Shown here: in pieces, positions 53,737 through 63,001 of the stretch
How positions within the stretch are numbered: position 1 is the first letter of the stretch
How the letters are laid out: every line of letters starts with the position of its first letter
DNA from: Pontibacter oryzae
Lineage (GTDB): Bacteria > Bacteroidota > Bacteroidia > Cytophagales > Hymenobacteraceae
Direction: 5' to 3'
DNA length: 64,000 nucleotides
Assembly (NCBI RefSeq): GCF_003576375.1
Contig: NZ_QWGE01000004.1
Coordinates: 248,001-312,000, forward strand
Translations under genes and position numbers: made by a program
Notes under the pieces: generated by a model
What the model was told of the DNA's origin: nothing
What the model saw: only the letters and a program-made list of their open reading frames with translations
Databases searched by the model: none

Positions 53737-53895
53737 ATGAATACATCTGCACTTGTTGTCATGCTTGCCACTATGTTTTTGGTAACTGGCCTAATGATAT
53801 ATTTTTTCATACGGGTAATAAATACGCCGCCTAAACCGGAACCTGATTCTTACCTTGATAACGACGACGAACCTGAACGCCAGGTAAGACCGTAG
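53737..53895 (+). CDS. MetS-like small subunit of the NSS transporter, 52 aa
   Basis: Short ORF from ATG 53737 to TAG 53895. It begins MNTSALVVMLATMFLVTGLM and continues IYFFIRVINTPPKPEPDSY. The MNTSA start plus one hydrophobic helix and a short charged tail is the pattern of the MetS-type NSS transporter small subunits known from other bacteria. It starts 6 bases after the transporter stop and 8 bases before the HhH gene, so it is in one transcript with them. Very likely real despite its length. Confidence 0.8.
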   Translation: MNTSALVVMLATMFLVTGLMIYFFIRVINTPPKPEPDSYLDNDDEPERQVRP

Positions 53896-53903
53896 AAGCA
53901 TAC

Positions 53904-54845
53904 ATGAAAAAAATAAAGCACTGGATACGCAGAAACTTTGGCTTTTCGCAGCGCGAGGTTAACGCGTTTCTGGTGCTACTCACCTTACTGGTGCTGCTTA
54001 CGGCAGCACCTTTTCTTTTTAGATGGCTTTATCCTGCGCAAAGCGGCCAGTTCTCCTCGGTGCAGGACCGGCAGTTATTGGATAGCCTGGTGGCACAGCT
54101 GGAGGCCAAGCAGCCCGAGCGAGCGGGCAAGTATAGTGTGCCTGCTGTGGCATTGCATCCGTTTAACCCAAACCAACTCAGCCTGGAGCAGTGGCAGGCT
54201 TTTGGTTTGCCAAAGTACCTGGCGCAGCGCATACTTAACTACCGCAGCAAAATCGGGGACTTAACTTACAAGGCAGAGCTAGGCAGGATCTATGGCCTCC
54301 CTGATTCGGTTTTCCAGCGGCTTTACCCTTACATTGATTTGCCTGAGCAGCGGCCCGACAAGTATAAACGCGGTGCCTATGCGGCCAACCAGCCAAACCC
54401 GACTTGGAACCGCAACCGCCCGCCCCGCGAGAAATTCATACTTGCACCCTTCAACATAAATAACGCCGATACAACACAGCTCAAGCAAATACGCGGCATA
54501 GGCAGCAAGCTATCGGCCCGGATCATAAAGTATAGAAATGGCTTGGGCGGGTTTTATACGATGGAGCAACTGCGTGAAGTGTATGGCCTGCAACCGGAAG
54601 TAGTAGATAGCCTGCTAAAGTATACCTTCGTGCCAAAAAGCAACCCAATACAGCAGCTAAGTATAAACACCGCCACTGCCGACGAGCTTAAGGCACATCC
54701 TTATATTTCCTCGAATGTGGCGCGCGCCATTGTGGCCTACCGCGAGCAGCACGGCAAGTATAAGCAAGTAGATGATCTCCGGAAGATAAAGCTGGTTACG
54801 CCAGAGCTGCTCGAGAAAGTCAGGCCCTATTTGGGGGTGGAGTAG
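53904..54845 (+). CDS. ComEA-like helix-hairpin-helix protein
   Basis: Membrane-anchored protein of 313 aa. A basic N-terminus (MKKIKHWIRRNFGFSQREVN) precedes one membrane segment near residues 20-42. Three helix-hairpin-helix units follow: FGLPKYLAQRILNYRSKIGD (about 100-145), FNINNADTTQLKQIRGIGSK with LSARIIKYRNGLGGFYTMEQ (about 187-240), and INTATADELKAHPYISSNVA with the VRPYLGVE end. HhH units of this ComEA type bind double-stranded DNA without sequence specificity, and ComEA serves DNA uptake. Such proteins are widespread in Bacteroidota and their role is untested. It follows the NSS transporter genes. Confidence 0.88.
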   Translation: MKKIKHWIRRNFGFSQREVNAFLVLLTLLVLLTAAPFLFRWLYPAQSGQFSSVQDRQLLDSLVAQLEAKQPERAGKYSVPAVALHPFNPNQLSLEQWQAFGLPKYLAQRILNYRSKIGDLTYKAELGRIYGLPDSVFQRLYPYIDLPEQRPDKYKRGAYAANQPNPTWNRNRPPREKFILAPFNINNADTTQLKQIRGIGSKLSARIIKYRNGLGGFYTMEQLREVYGLQPEVVDSLLKYTFVPKSNPIQQLSINTATADELKAHPYISSNVARAIVAYREQHGKYKQVDDLRKIKLVTPELLEKVRPYLGVE

Positions 54846-54851
54846 GGAAGT

Positions 54852-55943
54852 TTACTCTTCAGAAGAAGGGGTTTGCTGGGTCGGTGCTTTCTTCTGCTGA
54901 TCGTTTAGCCAGAGCAGCGTAGGGTTATAGGCCATATCGTGCACGCCCACGAAAAGGAAAAGGCTGGCATTGCCAGAAGTGCGGCTAAACACAACTTTTG
55001 GGTCGCGGGCAGCGAAGTACTTGTTGGCAACCTGGCCCTGCAAGCTCTCTGGCATAGCCTGCTCTTTAACAATATATTCCATTTGCTCTTGAGAAATAGT
55101 GTCCTGCGGCTGCGCCAGTATGTTAAATGCGCGGATGGAATGACTGGGCGGCACTAGTAGGTCGTTTATGCCATGTGCCAGCAAAATGGGCACGTCTTTG
55201 AGTTGCTCCATGTATGTGCTGGGGCTGCGTTTTTTCCCTTCTTCGGCAGCGGCTGTTTCTGGTAGCGGCTTTCCTCCCAAAGCGTTTTCAATTTGGGCGA
55301 TATACTTGCGGTGCGGATAGTACAGGTTAAAATCATACCAGTCCGGGATGTCGAACACAGGAACCCATGCTGCCACGCCCGCCCATATTTCCGGGTGCCG
55401 ACCAGCAGCTACCAGCGAGGTCATGGCACCGCCTGAGGCACCGAGCAGGTAAATACGCGTGGTGTCGATGTCGGCGTGTTCTTTGGCATAAGCTACCGCA
55501 TCCACAATATCCTGTATGGCTAAATCAGATGCCATGGCATCCGGGTTATCAAAAATGCCACGGTAATTCGGCTGTATAAAGGCCCAGTCATACTTCTCGG
55601 CCCAAAGCGCAAACGGCAGCGAAGGTACCTGCAAGTATGTATTGCTCCAGCTGTGCAGCACCACAAGCAGCGGCTTGCTGCGGCTCGACTTAGAAGCATA
55701 GAAAAGTGCCGGTTCCTGTTTCCCATCCAGCGTAGACCTAATCCTGACATCCTGAATTTCTGGCAGAGCTTTTTCCCAGGCAGCCAGGCTCTCGGCGCTT
55801 ACCTTGCCCGGGTACTGCTTCACGGTAGTATACTTTTCCATGCGCGCAATAGGCGGAATGGGCTTATCGTGGCGGCAGGAGGATAGCCCAAGGCAGAGGA
55901 ACAGAGTGCACAGAAGTATAAATGATGGAGCGTTTATCTTCAT
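54852..55943 (-). CDS. Alpha/beta-hydrolase lipoprotein (prolyl-oligopeptidase-like)
   Basis: Exported hydrolase. I start it at the ATG at 55943 (363 aa) instead of 55964, because a TACCTTTG -7 element (55962-55969, minus strand) overlaps the upstream ATG. The signal MKINAPSFILLCTLFLCLGL leads to lipobox LSSC. In the hydrolase domain, PLLVVLHSWSNT opens the fold and the nucleophile Ser lies in YLLGASGGAMTSLVAAGRHP (GxSGG). The acid and His are probably in LLAHGINDLLVPPSHSIRAF. Related proteins are peptidases or esterases. It is convergent with the HhH gene. Confidence 0.85.
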   Translation of the reverse strand: MKINAPSFILLCTLFLCLGLSSCRHDKPIPPIARMEKYTTVKQYPGKVSAESLAAWEKALPEIQDVRIRSTLDGKQEPALFYASKSSRSKPLLVVLHSWSNTYLQVPSLPFALWAEKYDWAFIQPNYRGIFDNPDAMASDLAIQDIVDAVAYAKEHADIDTTRIYLLGASGGAMTSLVAAGRHPEIWAGVAAWVPVFDIPDWYDFNLYYPHRKYIAQIENALGGKPLPETAAAEEGKKRSPSTYMEQLKDVPILLAHGINDLLVPPSHSIRAFNILAQPQDTISQEQMEYIVKEQAMPESLQGQVANKYFAARDPKVVFSRTSGNASLFLFVGVHDMAYNPTLLWLNDQQKKAPTQQTPSSEE

Positions 55944-55961
55944 GATAGCTTTAAACAGGCG

Positions 55962-55969
55962 CAAAGGTA
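55962..55969 (-). promoter_or_regulatory. -7 element (TACCTTTG, minus) of the hydrolase gene
   Basis: An exact match to the Bacteroidota -7 consensus, overlapping the more upstream ATG and 19 bases before the ATG at 55943. It decides the start. No clear -33 box. Confidence 0.5.
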
Positions 55970-56083
55970 AATATTGGTTATACTTTTAAGAGAACTGTAT
56001 GCATAGAAAAATGTTGTACAAACGCTGTATAATGCTTCCTTTACGGGATGGTTTGGCTAGGTCAGAAGTACAACGATACTTAC

Positions 56084-56908
56084 TTAACGGTCTGTTTCCT
56101 GATGCTGAAGCGTAAGTGAAGACCGTGAAAGTATATGCTGAATTACCTGCCCATATACCTCAGGCGATACCTCATGAAAGTTATCCGAAGTATCCCAGAC
56201 ACGGCCATCGGTAAATACGATTTTATAGTGTAGATCAGGTTTTTCAAAGCCATCAGCGTTTATGCTTTTCTCGTAGCGCGTCAAGGATCTTACATCTGAT
56301 ACGGTATATGTTTGCGGACGCAGCGAAAAGAAGTCGTTTATCAGGATACGATCCGCGGTTATTTCTTTATACCATCCCAAACCCAGCACCGATACAGCCA
56401 ACCCGACAACTACGAAGGCCAGGCAGATTGGCCGAAGCACCCTGAACCCATCGTAGCCATGTTTTCGGTTCGTGTATTCTGTGTAGATGTCATATTCCTC
56501 GCCAAGCAGAATGCGATACAGCAGTTCCATTGGAGGCACAATCAACCCAAACCCAAAGCAAAGCCCCGATGCTAGCCAAAAAGTATCAGGCGGATAAATG
56601 GCGATGTCTACGGTACGGCCGCTAAAGATTAGGTTTTGCACATCGTTGCCGAGCAAATAGGTTATATAGCAGATAAGGCCAACAAAGAAGAAAAGCGGGA
56701 TGATCGAGAAAATCTCATAGATATTATACTTGTACTGGTTGAGTTGCAGCAGCGCGTCATAGTTTTTTACAGAGCGCTGCTTGTGGGGGAACAGGCTAAC
56801 GAGCAAAATAAAAACGAGTCCAGAAACAACGGAGGCGATCATAATCATCAAGGAAAAGGATTGCAATATAAGCATATCCGCACGAAGCCATACTTCTAAC
56901 TGAGCCAA
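56084..56908 (-). CDS. Hypothetical membrane protein, 274 aa
   Basis: About four hydrophobic segments at residues 14-38, 67-90, 108-130 and 160-180. The C-terminal domain is soluble (ITADRILINDFFSLRPQTYT, VSDVRSLTRYEKSINADGF, FTDGRVWDTSDNFHEVSPEV). That domain has a layout that recalls PH-like membrane-associated domains, but I cannot name a family. It lies 69 bases from the divergent helicase gene. Function unknown. Confidence 0.7.
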   Translation of the reverse strand: MAQLEVWLRADMLILQSFSLMIMIASVVSGLVFILLVSLFPHKQRSVKNYDALLQLNQYKYNIYEIFSIIPLFFFVGLICYITYLLGNDVQNLIFSGRTVDIAIYPPDTFWLASGLCFGFGLIVPPMELLYRILLGEEYDIYTEYTNRKHGYDGFRVLRPICLAFVVVGLAVSVLGLGWYKEITADRILINDFFSLRPQTYTVSDVRSLTRYEKSINADGFEKPDLHYKIVFTDGRVWDTSDNFHEVSPEVYGQVIQHILSRSSLTLQHQETDR

Positions 56909-56977
56909 AAACCTGCTAACTTGCCCGATTCGCTTAGACTTTACCCCGGCTTCTTTCGTTAACGGGGCAGTAACACC

Positions 56978-59900
56978 ATGAAAGATATCCTCAAAAACTA
57001 CCGACGCAGATTACTAAACCTCGGCTCTGGCAACAGGGCGCTGGTGCTGCTGCGCCTGTACCGGGAGCTGCACCTGGATGTAGAGGTACTGGATTTTCTG
57101 AATGGCAAACCTGCCTTTGAGGTGCTGGAGAAGCTCTTGAGCGGCAGAAAAAAGATCAGTCTGAGCCCTTACGCCGACAGCCGCCAAGCGCCTGTAGCCG
57201 CCGCAAGCCGCCGCCTGCGCTTTATAAAGCGCAAAGCCGACATGCTGTTTGAGGAGCGTGGCAGCAAGGAGTTATATGTAGGCTGGCCCTTTGTGCATGG
57301 CAAGTTCTCGGATGGCACGGCGGTGCGCTGCCCGTTGCTTTTCTTCCCGGTGCGGCTGCAGGTAAACGCGGCCCAGGAATGGGAGCTGCAACCCGACGAG
57401 GCACAGCCTCCACAATTTAACCAAAGCTTTTTGTTGGCTTACGCGCATTATATGGGCACGCCGCTGGCTGAGGAACTGCTGGAACTGGACCTGAGCACCT
57501 TGCCACAACAACCCCTGGAGTTCCGCACGCAGGTATACGAATTGCTAAAGGCACAGCAGCTAAGTATAAATGTAGGCCGCGAGTTCTTTACCGATAAATT
57601 AACGTCCTTTACCGAGTATAAAAAAGCCGATTACGAAGCCAACCTGAAGCCCGGGCAGCTATACCTTGAGCAGGAAGCCGTGCTGGGGATTTTTCCGCAG
57701 GCTGCCTCTTTTTTGCTCTCGGATTATGATGCACTGCTGGAGCAGGAGGAGCTACAGGAAATGGAGCAACTGTTCGGTACGGTTGAAACAAGTATAAACC
57801 CGGCTACGCAGGCGCAGCACACATTCTCGGCTTTTGCCATGGATGCCTCGCAGGAAGCAGCATTGCAGGCCGTAAAGCAGGGGAGATCGGTAGTGGTTCA
57901 GGGGCCTCCGGGTACGGGCAAGTCGCAGCTGATTTGCAATCTGGTGTCTGACTTTACGGCGCGCGGCAAAAAAGTGCTGGTGATAAGCCAAAAGCGCGCT
58001 GCCCTGGATGTGGTGCATCGCCGGCTCTCAAGCCAGGGGCTGGGCCCTTTTGCAGCCCTGGTGCACGACATCAACGCCGACCGCAAAGCTATTTTTAATC
58101 AGCTGCGCGAGCAGATAGAGCAGCTGGATGAGTATAAAAAACAGAACCTGGCTCTCAACAGCATCTACACCGACCGCACTTTTCTGGAGGTGAGCCGAGG
58201 TATAAACAAGCACCTGGAAAAGCTGCAAAACTTTAGAAGCGCCCTGTTCGATACGAGCCAAAGTGGCTGGTCTGCCAAGGAGCTATACTTGCGCAGCAGC
58301 CTGCACCAGCCACATATTTCGCTTAATTCATACTTTAAAAACCTTACTGCCCAAACGGTAGCTGATTATCTGCCACGCCTACGCCAATATCTGCAAAAAG
58401 CCATACCCTGGCAAAAGCCGGATTTTGTATGGCAGGAGCGGCGCAACATGCAAAGCTATACTTGGCAGCAACGGCAAGAGCTGGAGCAGCTGATAGGTGA
58501 GTTGCCCACGGCGTATGCTTCGCTTAAAAAGAGCCTTAGCGACCTGAGTGGCTATACGTTCACACTGGAAGAGCTACCAAAGTATACATCGGCATTAGAA
58601 AGTATAAGCAAGCTGCAGGAGTTGCTAGCGCAGGAAGATGTGCTCCCGGCGCTGTTGCCGTTACTGCAGCAGAAAGCAGAGCCTAAAGAATTGCAGTCTC
58701 AAGTGCTGCGATTAAAAGCGCTATACCAAGTCTTGCCGGCTCCGGATGCCGCTATCAGCGCTGAGAAGCTACCTGCCGTGAAAGCTGCATTAGCGAAATA
58801 TGAAGCACAGCAGGAGCAATGGCTGCAACGTATTATATGGGCGTTCTCTCCAGAGAAACAAACCCTGAGACGTGCGCTGGCTAAGTATAAACTGACCCTG
58901 GATGAGGCGGGTGTAGGCGAGTTGCAGCGGCGCCTGGTGCTGCGCAGCCAAGCCGAAGAACTGATAAAAGGCATCAATACCAACCTGAAAGATGGCTTAA
59001 AGATAACCCAGAACCCGAGCGAAGTGCTACAGCGGCTGCAGGTAATTGAACAGGCCATACACGTACATAAACTGCTCCGGCAGCTGCATAGCCGCCAGGT
59101 GCTGCACGAGAAATTGCTGAGCGTGGTACAACTGCAGGAACACTTGCCTATGCTGGCACAACGTATAAACCATGCACAGGCGACCTATAGCTCATGGCTA
59201 AAATTACTCACCGAAACGCAAATTAACCGCCTGACACAGGATAAAGCCTATCAAGAGGCTTTACTGATAGAGTTGCCGGAAGTATTTGAGCACTTGGTTG
59301 TTTTTGATGGCTTGCTGGCAAACTTCACTGAGGCAGAACGGCAAGTGGCTGCGCTGCTACTGGAGCAAAGTATAAAAACGGCGGAAGAGGGCGAGGCACT
59401 TTTCCTTAATAGCCTGTACCTGGCCTGGCTGCACGAGCTGGAAGGGCAGCACCCGGAGTTGCGTATGCCCAGCAACGGTGAGATGGAGCGTGTAGAGCAG
59501 GAGCTGCAGCAGTTGCTTGCCCAAAAGCAGGAACTAAGCCACGAAATTGTGCTGTCGCGGTTGCGGGAGCAGGCTTATAAAGATATCGAGCTGAACCGGC
59601 TTGGCAACCCTGTTACCTATCGACGTTTGCTGGCGCAGGTTAGTAAAAAGCGCAGCTTGTATCCTTTGCGCAAACTCTTTTCTCTTTTCTCGGAGGAGAT
59701 GCTGGACCTGGTGCCCTGCTGGCTGGCTTCGCCCGAAACGGTTTCGGCGGTGCTGCCGCTAGAGCGCTGCTTTGACCTGGTGATTTTCGATGAGGCCTCG
59801 CAATGCTACGCCGAAACAGGAATACCTGCCATGCTCCGTGGCCGCCAGGTGGTGGTAGCCGGCGATGCGCAGCAGCTAAAGCCATCGGACCTGTACCGCA

Positions 59901-60922
59901 CCCGCTGGAGCGGCACGGACGGTGAGGAAGAGGTAGAAGAGCTCTCGGCCGAATCGCTGCTGGATCTGTGTGGGCTATACCTACCGCAAACCATGCTTAC
60001 GCAGCATTACCGCAGCCGCTACCCGGAACTGATCGAGTTCTCGAACCGGTATTTCTACAAAAACAAGCTGGAGCTGATACCCGAACTGCAGGATGCCAAC
60101 GCCCGCCAGCCGGCTATAAAGTTCATGAAAGTGCATGGCCTCTGGCAGGGTAACCAGAACCTGGCCGAGGCGCAGCGTGTGGTGGAGTTGGTGCTGCAAT
60201 GCCTGCAAGCCGGGCAGGAGAACCTGGGTGTCATCACGTTTAACTATAACCAGCAAATGCTGGTGCAGGACCTGCTGGAGGAAGCCGCCCAAGCGCAGAA
60301 AATTACGCTCCCAGACTCCTTGTTGGTAAAGAATATTGAGAACATACAGGGCGATGAGAAGGATGTGGTCATACTTTCGGTGGGCTATGCGCCCGATGAA
60401 AAAGGCCGCATGGCCATGCAATTCGGCAGCCTGAACCAAGCCGGCGGCGAAAACCGATTGAATGTAGCCATTACTCGCGCCAAACAGCAGATGGTGGTTG
60501 TCAGCAGCATCCGGGCGGAGCAGCTGCAGGTAGAAAACACGCTGCACGCAGGCCCTAAACTGCTGAAAGATTTCTTGCATTATGCCCAACAGGTAAGCCG
60601 GCGTTACTTCGAGTATCAGCCTAAAAAGCACAGCTTGCCTAGCCAGGTGCCGTTGCTTAAAGACCGACTTGCCCAGCAAGTGCCACAGCTGAAAGAGGAA
60701 GTACCCTTCGCTGACCTGACACAAGTGGTAAAAGGCGCTTTTGAAGGCGTTATACTTACAGACGATAACCTGTACTTTAGTGCGCTTTCGGTGCGCCACT
60801 CGCATGCAGATATCCCGCAACTGCTGCAACAGCGCCACTGGCCCTACACCCGCATCTACAGCCGCCAGTTCTGGGAACAACCGGAGAAAGTGTTGGGGGG
60901 AGTTAAAATGTTAGAAAGTTAA
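56978..60922 (+). CDS. Large superfamily 1 (UPF1/DNA2-like) helicase, 1314 aa
   Basis: ATP-driven nucleic-acid helicase or translocase. The N-terminal 280 residues open with KNYRRRLLNLGSGNRALVLL, as in DUF4011-type helicases. Walker A is GPPGTGKS at residues 309-316. A long Gln/Leu-rich coiled-coil insertion fills about 400-880. Walker B is FDLVIFDEASQCY (Asp938-Glu939), followed by VVVAGDAQQLKPS and MLTQHYRSRYPELIEF. Motif V/VI is ENIQGDEKDVVILSVGY with NVAITRAKQQM (Arg1167). The last 80 residues (GVILTDDNLYFSALSVRHSH, RIYSRQFW) look like a worn Vsr-type nuclease domain without its acidic/His catalytic residues. It is a single gene; its last codons lie in a tandem repeat. Confidence 0.9.
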   Translation: MKDILKNYRRRLLNLGSGNRALVLLRLYRELHLDVEVLDFLNGKPAFEVLEKLLSGRKKISLSPYADSRQAPVAAASRRLRFIKRKADMLFEERGSKELYVGWPFVHGKFSDGTAVRCPLLFFPVRLQVNAAQEWELQPDEAQPPQFNQSFLLAYAHYMGTPLAEELLELDLSTLPQQPLEFRTQVYELLKAQQLSINVGREFFTDKLTSFTEYKKADYEANLKPGQLYLEQEAVLGIFPQAASFLLSDYDALLEQEELQEMEQLFGTVETSINPATQAQHTFSAFAMDASQEAALQAVKQGRSVVVQGPPGTGKSQLICNLVSDFTARGKKVLVISQKRAALDVVHRRLSSQGLGPFAALVHDINADRKAIFNQLREQIEQLDEYKKQNLALNSIYTDRTFLEVSRGINKHLEKLQNFRSALFDTSQSGWSAKELYLRSSLHQPHISLNSYFKNLTAQTVADYLPRLRQYLQKAIPWQKPDFVWQERRNMQSYTWQQRQELEQLIGELPTAYASLKKSLSDLSGYTFTLEELPKYTSALESISKLQELLAQEDVLPALLPLLQQKAEPKELQSQVLRLKALYQVLPAPDAAISAEKLPAVKAALAKYEAQQEQWLQRIIWAFSPEKQTLRRALAKYKLTLDEAGVGELQRRLVLRSQAEELIKGINTNLKDGLKITQNPSEVLQRLQVIEQAIHVHKLLRQLHSRQVLHEKLLSVVQLQEHLPMLAQRINHAQATYSSWLKLLTETQINRLTQDKAYQEALLIELPEVFEHLVVFDGLLANFTEAERQVAALLLEQSIKTAEEGEALFLNSLYLAWLHELEGQHPELRMPSNGEMERVEQELQQLLAQKQELSHEIVLSRLREQAYKDIELNRLGNPVTYRRLLAQVSKKRSLYPLRKLFSLFSEEMLDLVPCWLASPETVSAVLPLERCFDLVIFDEASQCYAETGIPAMLRGRQVVVAGDAQQLKPSDLYRTRWSGTDGEEEVEELSAESLLDLCGLYLPQTMLTQHYRSRYPELIEFSNRYFYKNKLELIPELQDANARQPAIKFMKVHGLWQGNQNLAEAQRVVELVLQCLQAGQENLGVITFNYNQQMLVQDLLEEAAQAQKITLPDSLLVKNIENIQGDEKDVVILSVGYAPDEKGRMAMQFGSLNQAGGENRLNVAITRAKQQMVVVSSIRAEQLQVENTLHAGPKLLKDFLHYAQQVSRRYFEYQPKKHSLPSQVPLLKDRLAQQVPQLKEEVPFADLTQVVKGAFEGVILTDDNLYFSALSVRHSHADIPQLLQQRHWPYTRIYSRQFWEQPEKVLGGVKMLES

Positions 60923-61080
60923 AAGGTTAGAAAGTTTTTCCAATTTGTACCTTGCACTTGCCCTTATCGGTGCGTAATGTATAGCTTTATCATACTTTTT
61001 AACTCCAAGAATAATTTTACCGACTTTCTAACTTCCAAACATTCTAACCTTCTAACTTCTTTAACTCCGAAACTCTCTAA
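60902..61080. repeat. Tandem TTAGAAA units with an inverted counterpart
   Basis: Two 16-base units, GTTAAAATGTTAGAAA (60902-60917) and GTTAAAAGGTTAGAAA (60918-60933), differ by one base; the first encodes the helicase C-terminus and stop. About 90 bases later, 61022-61080 holds the inverse type (ACTTTCTAACTTCC, CATTCTAACCTTCTAACTTC, TTTAACTCC, CTCTCTAACTG). The two ends can pair imperfectly. No gene inside. Confidence 0.65.
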
Positions 61081-61085
61081 CTGCT

Positions 61086-61934
61086 TTGCTTTACAAGATC
61101 TTCACCGTGTATGTATACCTTCAGGCGCTGTTCTGTGGCTGTGGGGCTGATAGGCGTGCGGGTGGTTTCGAGAGGCCGGAGATGAAGTATAAACTGAGGA
61201 AAGTAGCGCAGTTGGATGAGCGGGTGCAGGAAAGCTCCGGCCTGGCGCACGCCCCCGATAGTACCTTTTGGACGCACGGCGATGGAGGGACAGCTGCAGC
61301 GCTTCACCGCGTTGGCCTGAACGGAGACCTACTGGAGACACAGCCTTTGCCACTTACAAACCACGACTGGGAAGAGCTAGCCGAGAGCAATGAGAACCTA
61401 TACATCGGGGACTTTGGCAACAACCTGAACACACGGCAAGACCTACGCATCTACATACTTCGTAAGCCTAAGCTAAGCGTTGCGGATACCATCGCTTTTA
61501 CTTTTGAGGACCAAACCGCCTTCCCGCCGGCTAAAGAAAATCTAAACTTCGACCTGGAGGCCTTCTTTTACCACCAGGATTCGCTCTACCTGTTCTCTAA
61601 AAGCCGTGACAGGCAGAAGCAGATCAAGCTATACACGCTACCGGCTGCGGGCGGGAGTTATGTGGCAAAGCTGCAGGAAAGCCTGCCGGCCAGCGCCATG
61701 GCAACAGCTGCAGCGATAGCACCGGGAGGCAGGCAGTTCGCCATACTTGGCTACGGCAAAGTATATTTCTTTGAAGTAACCGAGGGGCGCATCAGCCTGA
61801 TGGGCAAGCGTTACTGCCTACCTGTTGGCAAAACCGGTCAGGCCGAAGCCATACTTTATACTTCCCCAAACCAGCTCCTCCTCACCAACGAGAATGGCAA
61901 GGTATTTATACTTAGTCCACGCCGGAAAAAGTAG
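61086..61934 (+). CDS. Putative lipoprotein with beta-propeller-like repeats, 282 aa
   Basis: The start is probably TTG at 61086, since the frame gives a signal with Cys-containing end (VYVYLQALFCGCG); a later start at the Met near residue 33 would remove it. The body reads as a family of secreted Bacteroidota proteins with VQESSGLAHAPDSTFWTHGD, TNHDWEELAESNENLYIGDF, then GNNLNTRQDLRIYILRKP and FDLEAFFYHQDSLYLFSKSR. Blade-like repeats suggest a propeller. Function unknown. The gene follows a repeat-rich spacer after the helicase. Confidence 0.75.
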   Translation: MLYKIFTVYVYLQALFCGCGADRRAGGFERPEMKYKLRKVAQLDERVQESSGLAHAPDSTFWTHGDGGTAAALHRVGLNGDLLETQPLPLTNHDWEELAESNENLYIGDFGNNLNTRQDLRIYILRKPKLSVADTIAFTFEDQTAFPPAKENLNFDLEAFFYHQDSLYLFSKSRDRQKQIKLYTLPAAGGSYVAKLQESLPASAMATAAAIAPGGRQFAILGYGKVYFFEVTEGRISLMGKRYCLPVGKTGQAEAILYTSPNQLLLTNENGKVFILSPRRKK

Positions 61935-62038
61935 TTACAGGTTAGCCAGAAGCCCGCTTAACGGCCGTTCGTCAACAATTAGCCATCAACAATATTAAAA
62001 CCGCCGTACTAGAGAGTATACACTCAAGAAAACAAATT

Positions 62039-62914
62039 ATGCACACAACCATATTAGTAACAGGCGCCACAGGTACGGTGGGCCGCGAAGTAGTAAAACA
62101 ACTGTCGATGCTGGATGGCGACATTCGGGTGCGTGCCGGCGTGCACTCCCTGATTAAAGGCGAAAACCTGAAACGTTTGCCCGATGTGGAGATCGTAGAG
62201 ATAGATTTTGAAGAGCCGGAGTCGTTGCACGCAGCCTTTACGCACGCCGACAAAGTATGTATGATCGTGCCGTTTGCCGATGACCAAGTGCAAATGGCGA
62301 AAACCCTGATCGATGAAGCTAAAAAAGCAGGCGTAAAGCACATTGTAAGCTTATCGGCAATGGGCGCCGATGCCGAGCATGGCATACTTATGGGCCGCAT
62401 GCACCGCGAGGTGGAGGAATATATCAAACAGAGCGGCATCAGCTATACTTTTCTGAGGCCTTCATCCTTTATGCAAAACTACATCGATTACAGCGCTGAA
62501 AGTATAAAGAAGGAAGGCCGCTTCTATATGCCTACCGGCGATGGGAAAGTAAGTTATGTAGATGCCCGTGATATTGCGGCAGTTGGCGTGGAAGCGCTCA
62601 CCAGCGCTGGGCACGAAGGCAAAGCATACGAGATTACCGGGCCGGAAGCTTTATCAAATTACGAGGTGGCGCAGCTGTTGAGTGAGGTAACAGGCAAACA
62701 GATTGAGTTTGAGGATGTGCCTGAGCCTGCCGCTAAAAAAGCTATGGCAGAAGAAGGCATGCCGGAATGGATGGCCGATGCGTTGCTGGAACTGTATAAA
62801 GTATACAAAGCAGGCCATGCCGCGAAGCTAACGAGCACGGTTCAGGAAGTAACCGGCAGAAAGCCCCACACCATGCGCCAGTTCCTGGAAGACCATAAAG
62901 ACTGCTTTATGTAA
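62039..62914 (+). CDS. NmrA/atypical SDR-family NAD(P)-binding protein
   Basis: Rossmann-fold protein of 291 aa. ILVTGATGTVGREVVKQLS is the cofactor loop (TGATGxxG form of atypical SDRs). KRLPDVEIVEIDFEEPESLH, VCMIVPFADDQVQMAKTLID and HIVSLSAMGAD follow, and YTFLRPSSFMQNYIDYSAES is the usual substrate-side motif. VSYVDARDIAAVGVEAL and AYEITGPEALSNYEVAQLLS end the fold. Members act as quinone or sugar-nucleotide reductases or as redox sensors. The substrate is open. Single gene; terminator follows. Confidence 0.9.
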   Translation: MHTTILVTGATGTVGREVVKQLSMLDGDIRVRAGVHSLIKGENLKRLPDVEIVEIDFEEPESLHAAFTHADKVCMIVPFADDQVQMAKTLIDEAKKAGVKHIVSLSAMGADAEHGILMGRMHREVEEYIKQSGISYTFLRPSSFMQNYIDYSAESIKKEGRFYMPTGDGKVSYVDARDIAAVGVEALTSAGHEGKAYEITGPEALSNYEVAQLLSEVTGKQIEFEDVPEPAAKKAMAEEGMPEWMADALLELYKVYKAGHAAKLTSTVQEVTGRKPHTMRQFLEDHKDCFM

Positions 62915-62945
62915 AGATTACTTTATCACCTTTTTTATGTGCCAT

Positions 62946-62980
62946 AAAAAAGGCCTCCCAGATAGCTGGGAGGCCTTTTT
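62946..62980. terminator. Bidirectional terminator
   Basis: AAAAAGGCCTCCCAG (62947-62961) is the exact inverse of 62966-62980, around ATAG, with A and T runs on either side. It serves the NmrA-like gene (plus) and the low-complexity gene (minus). Confidence 0.93.
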
Positions 62981-63001
62981 AGTTAAAAATATACTTTAGA
63001 T

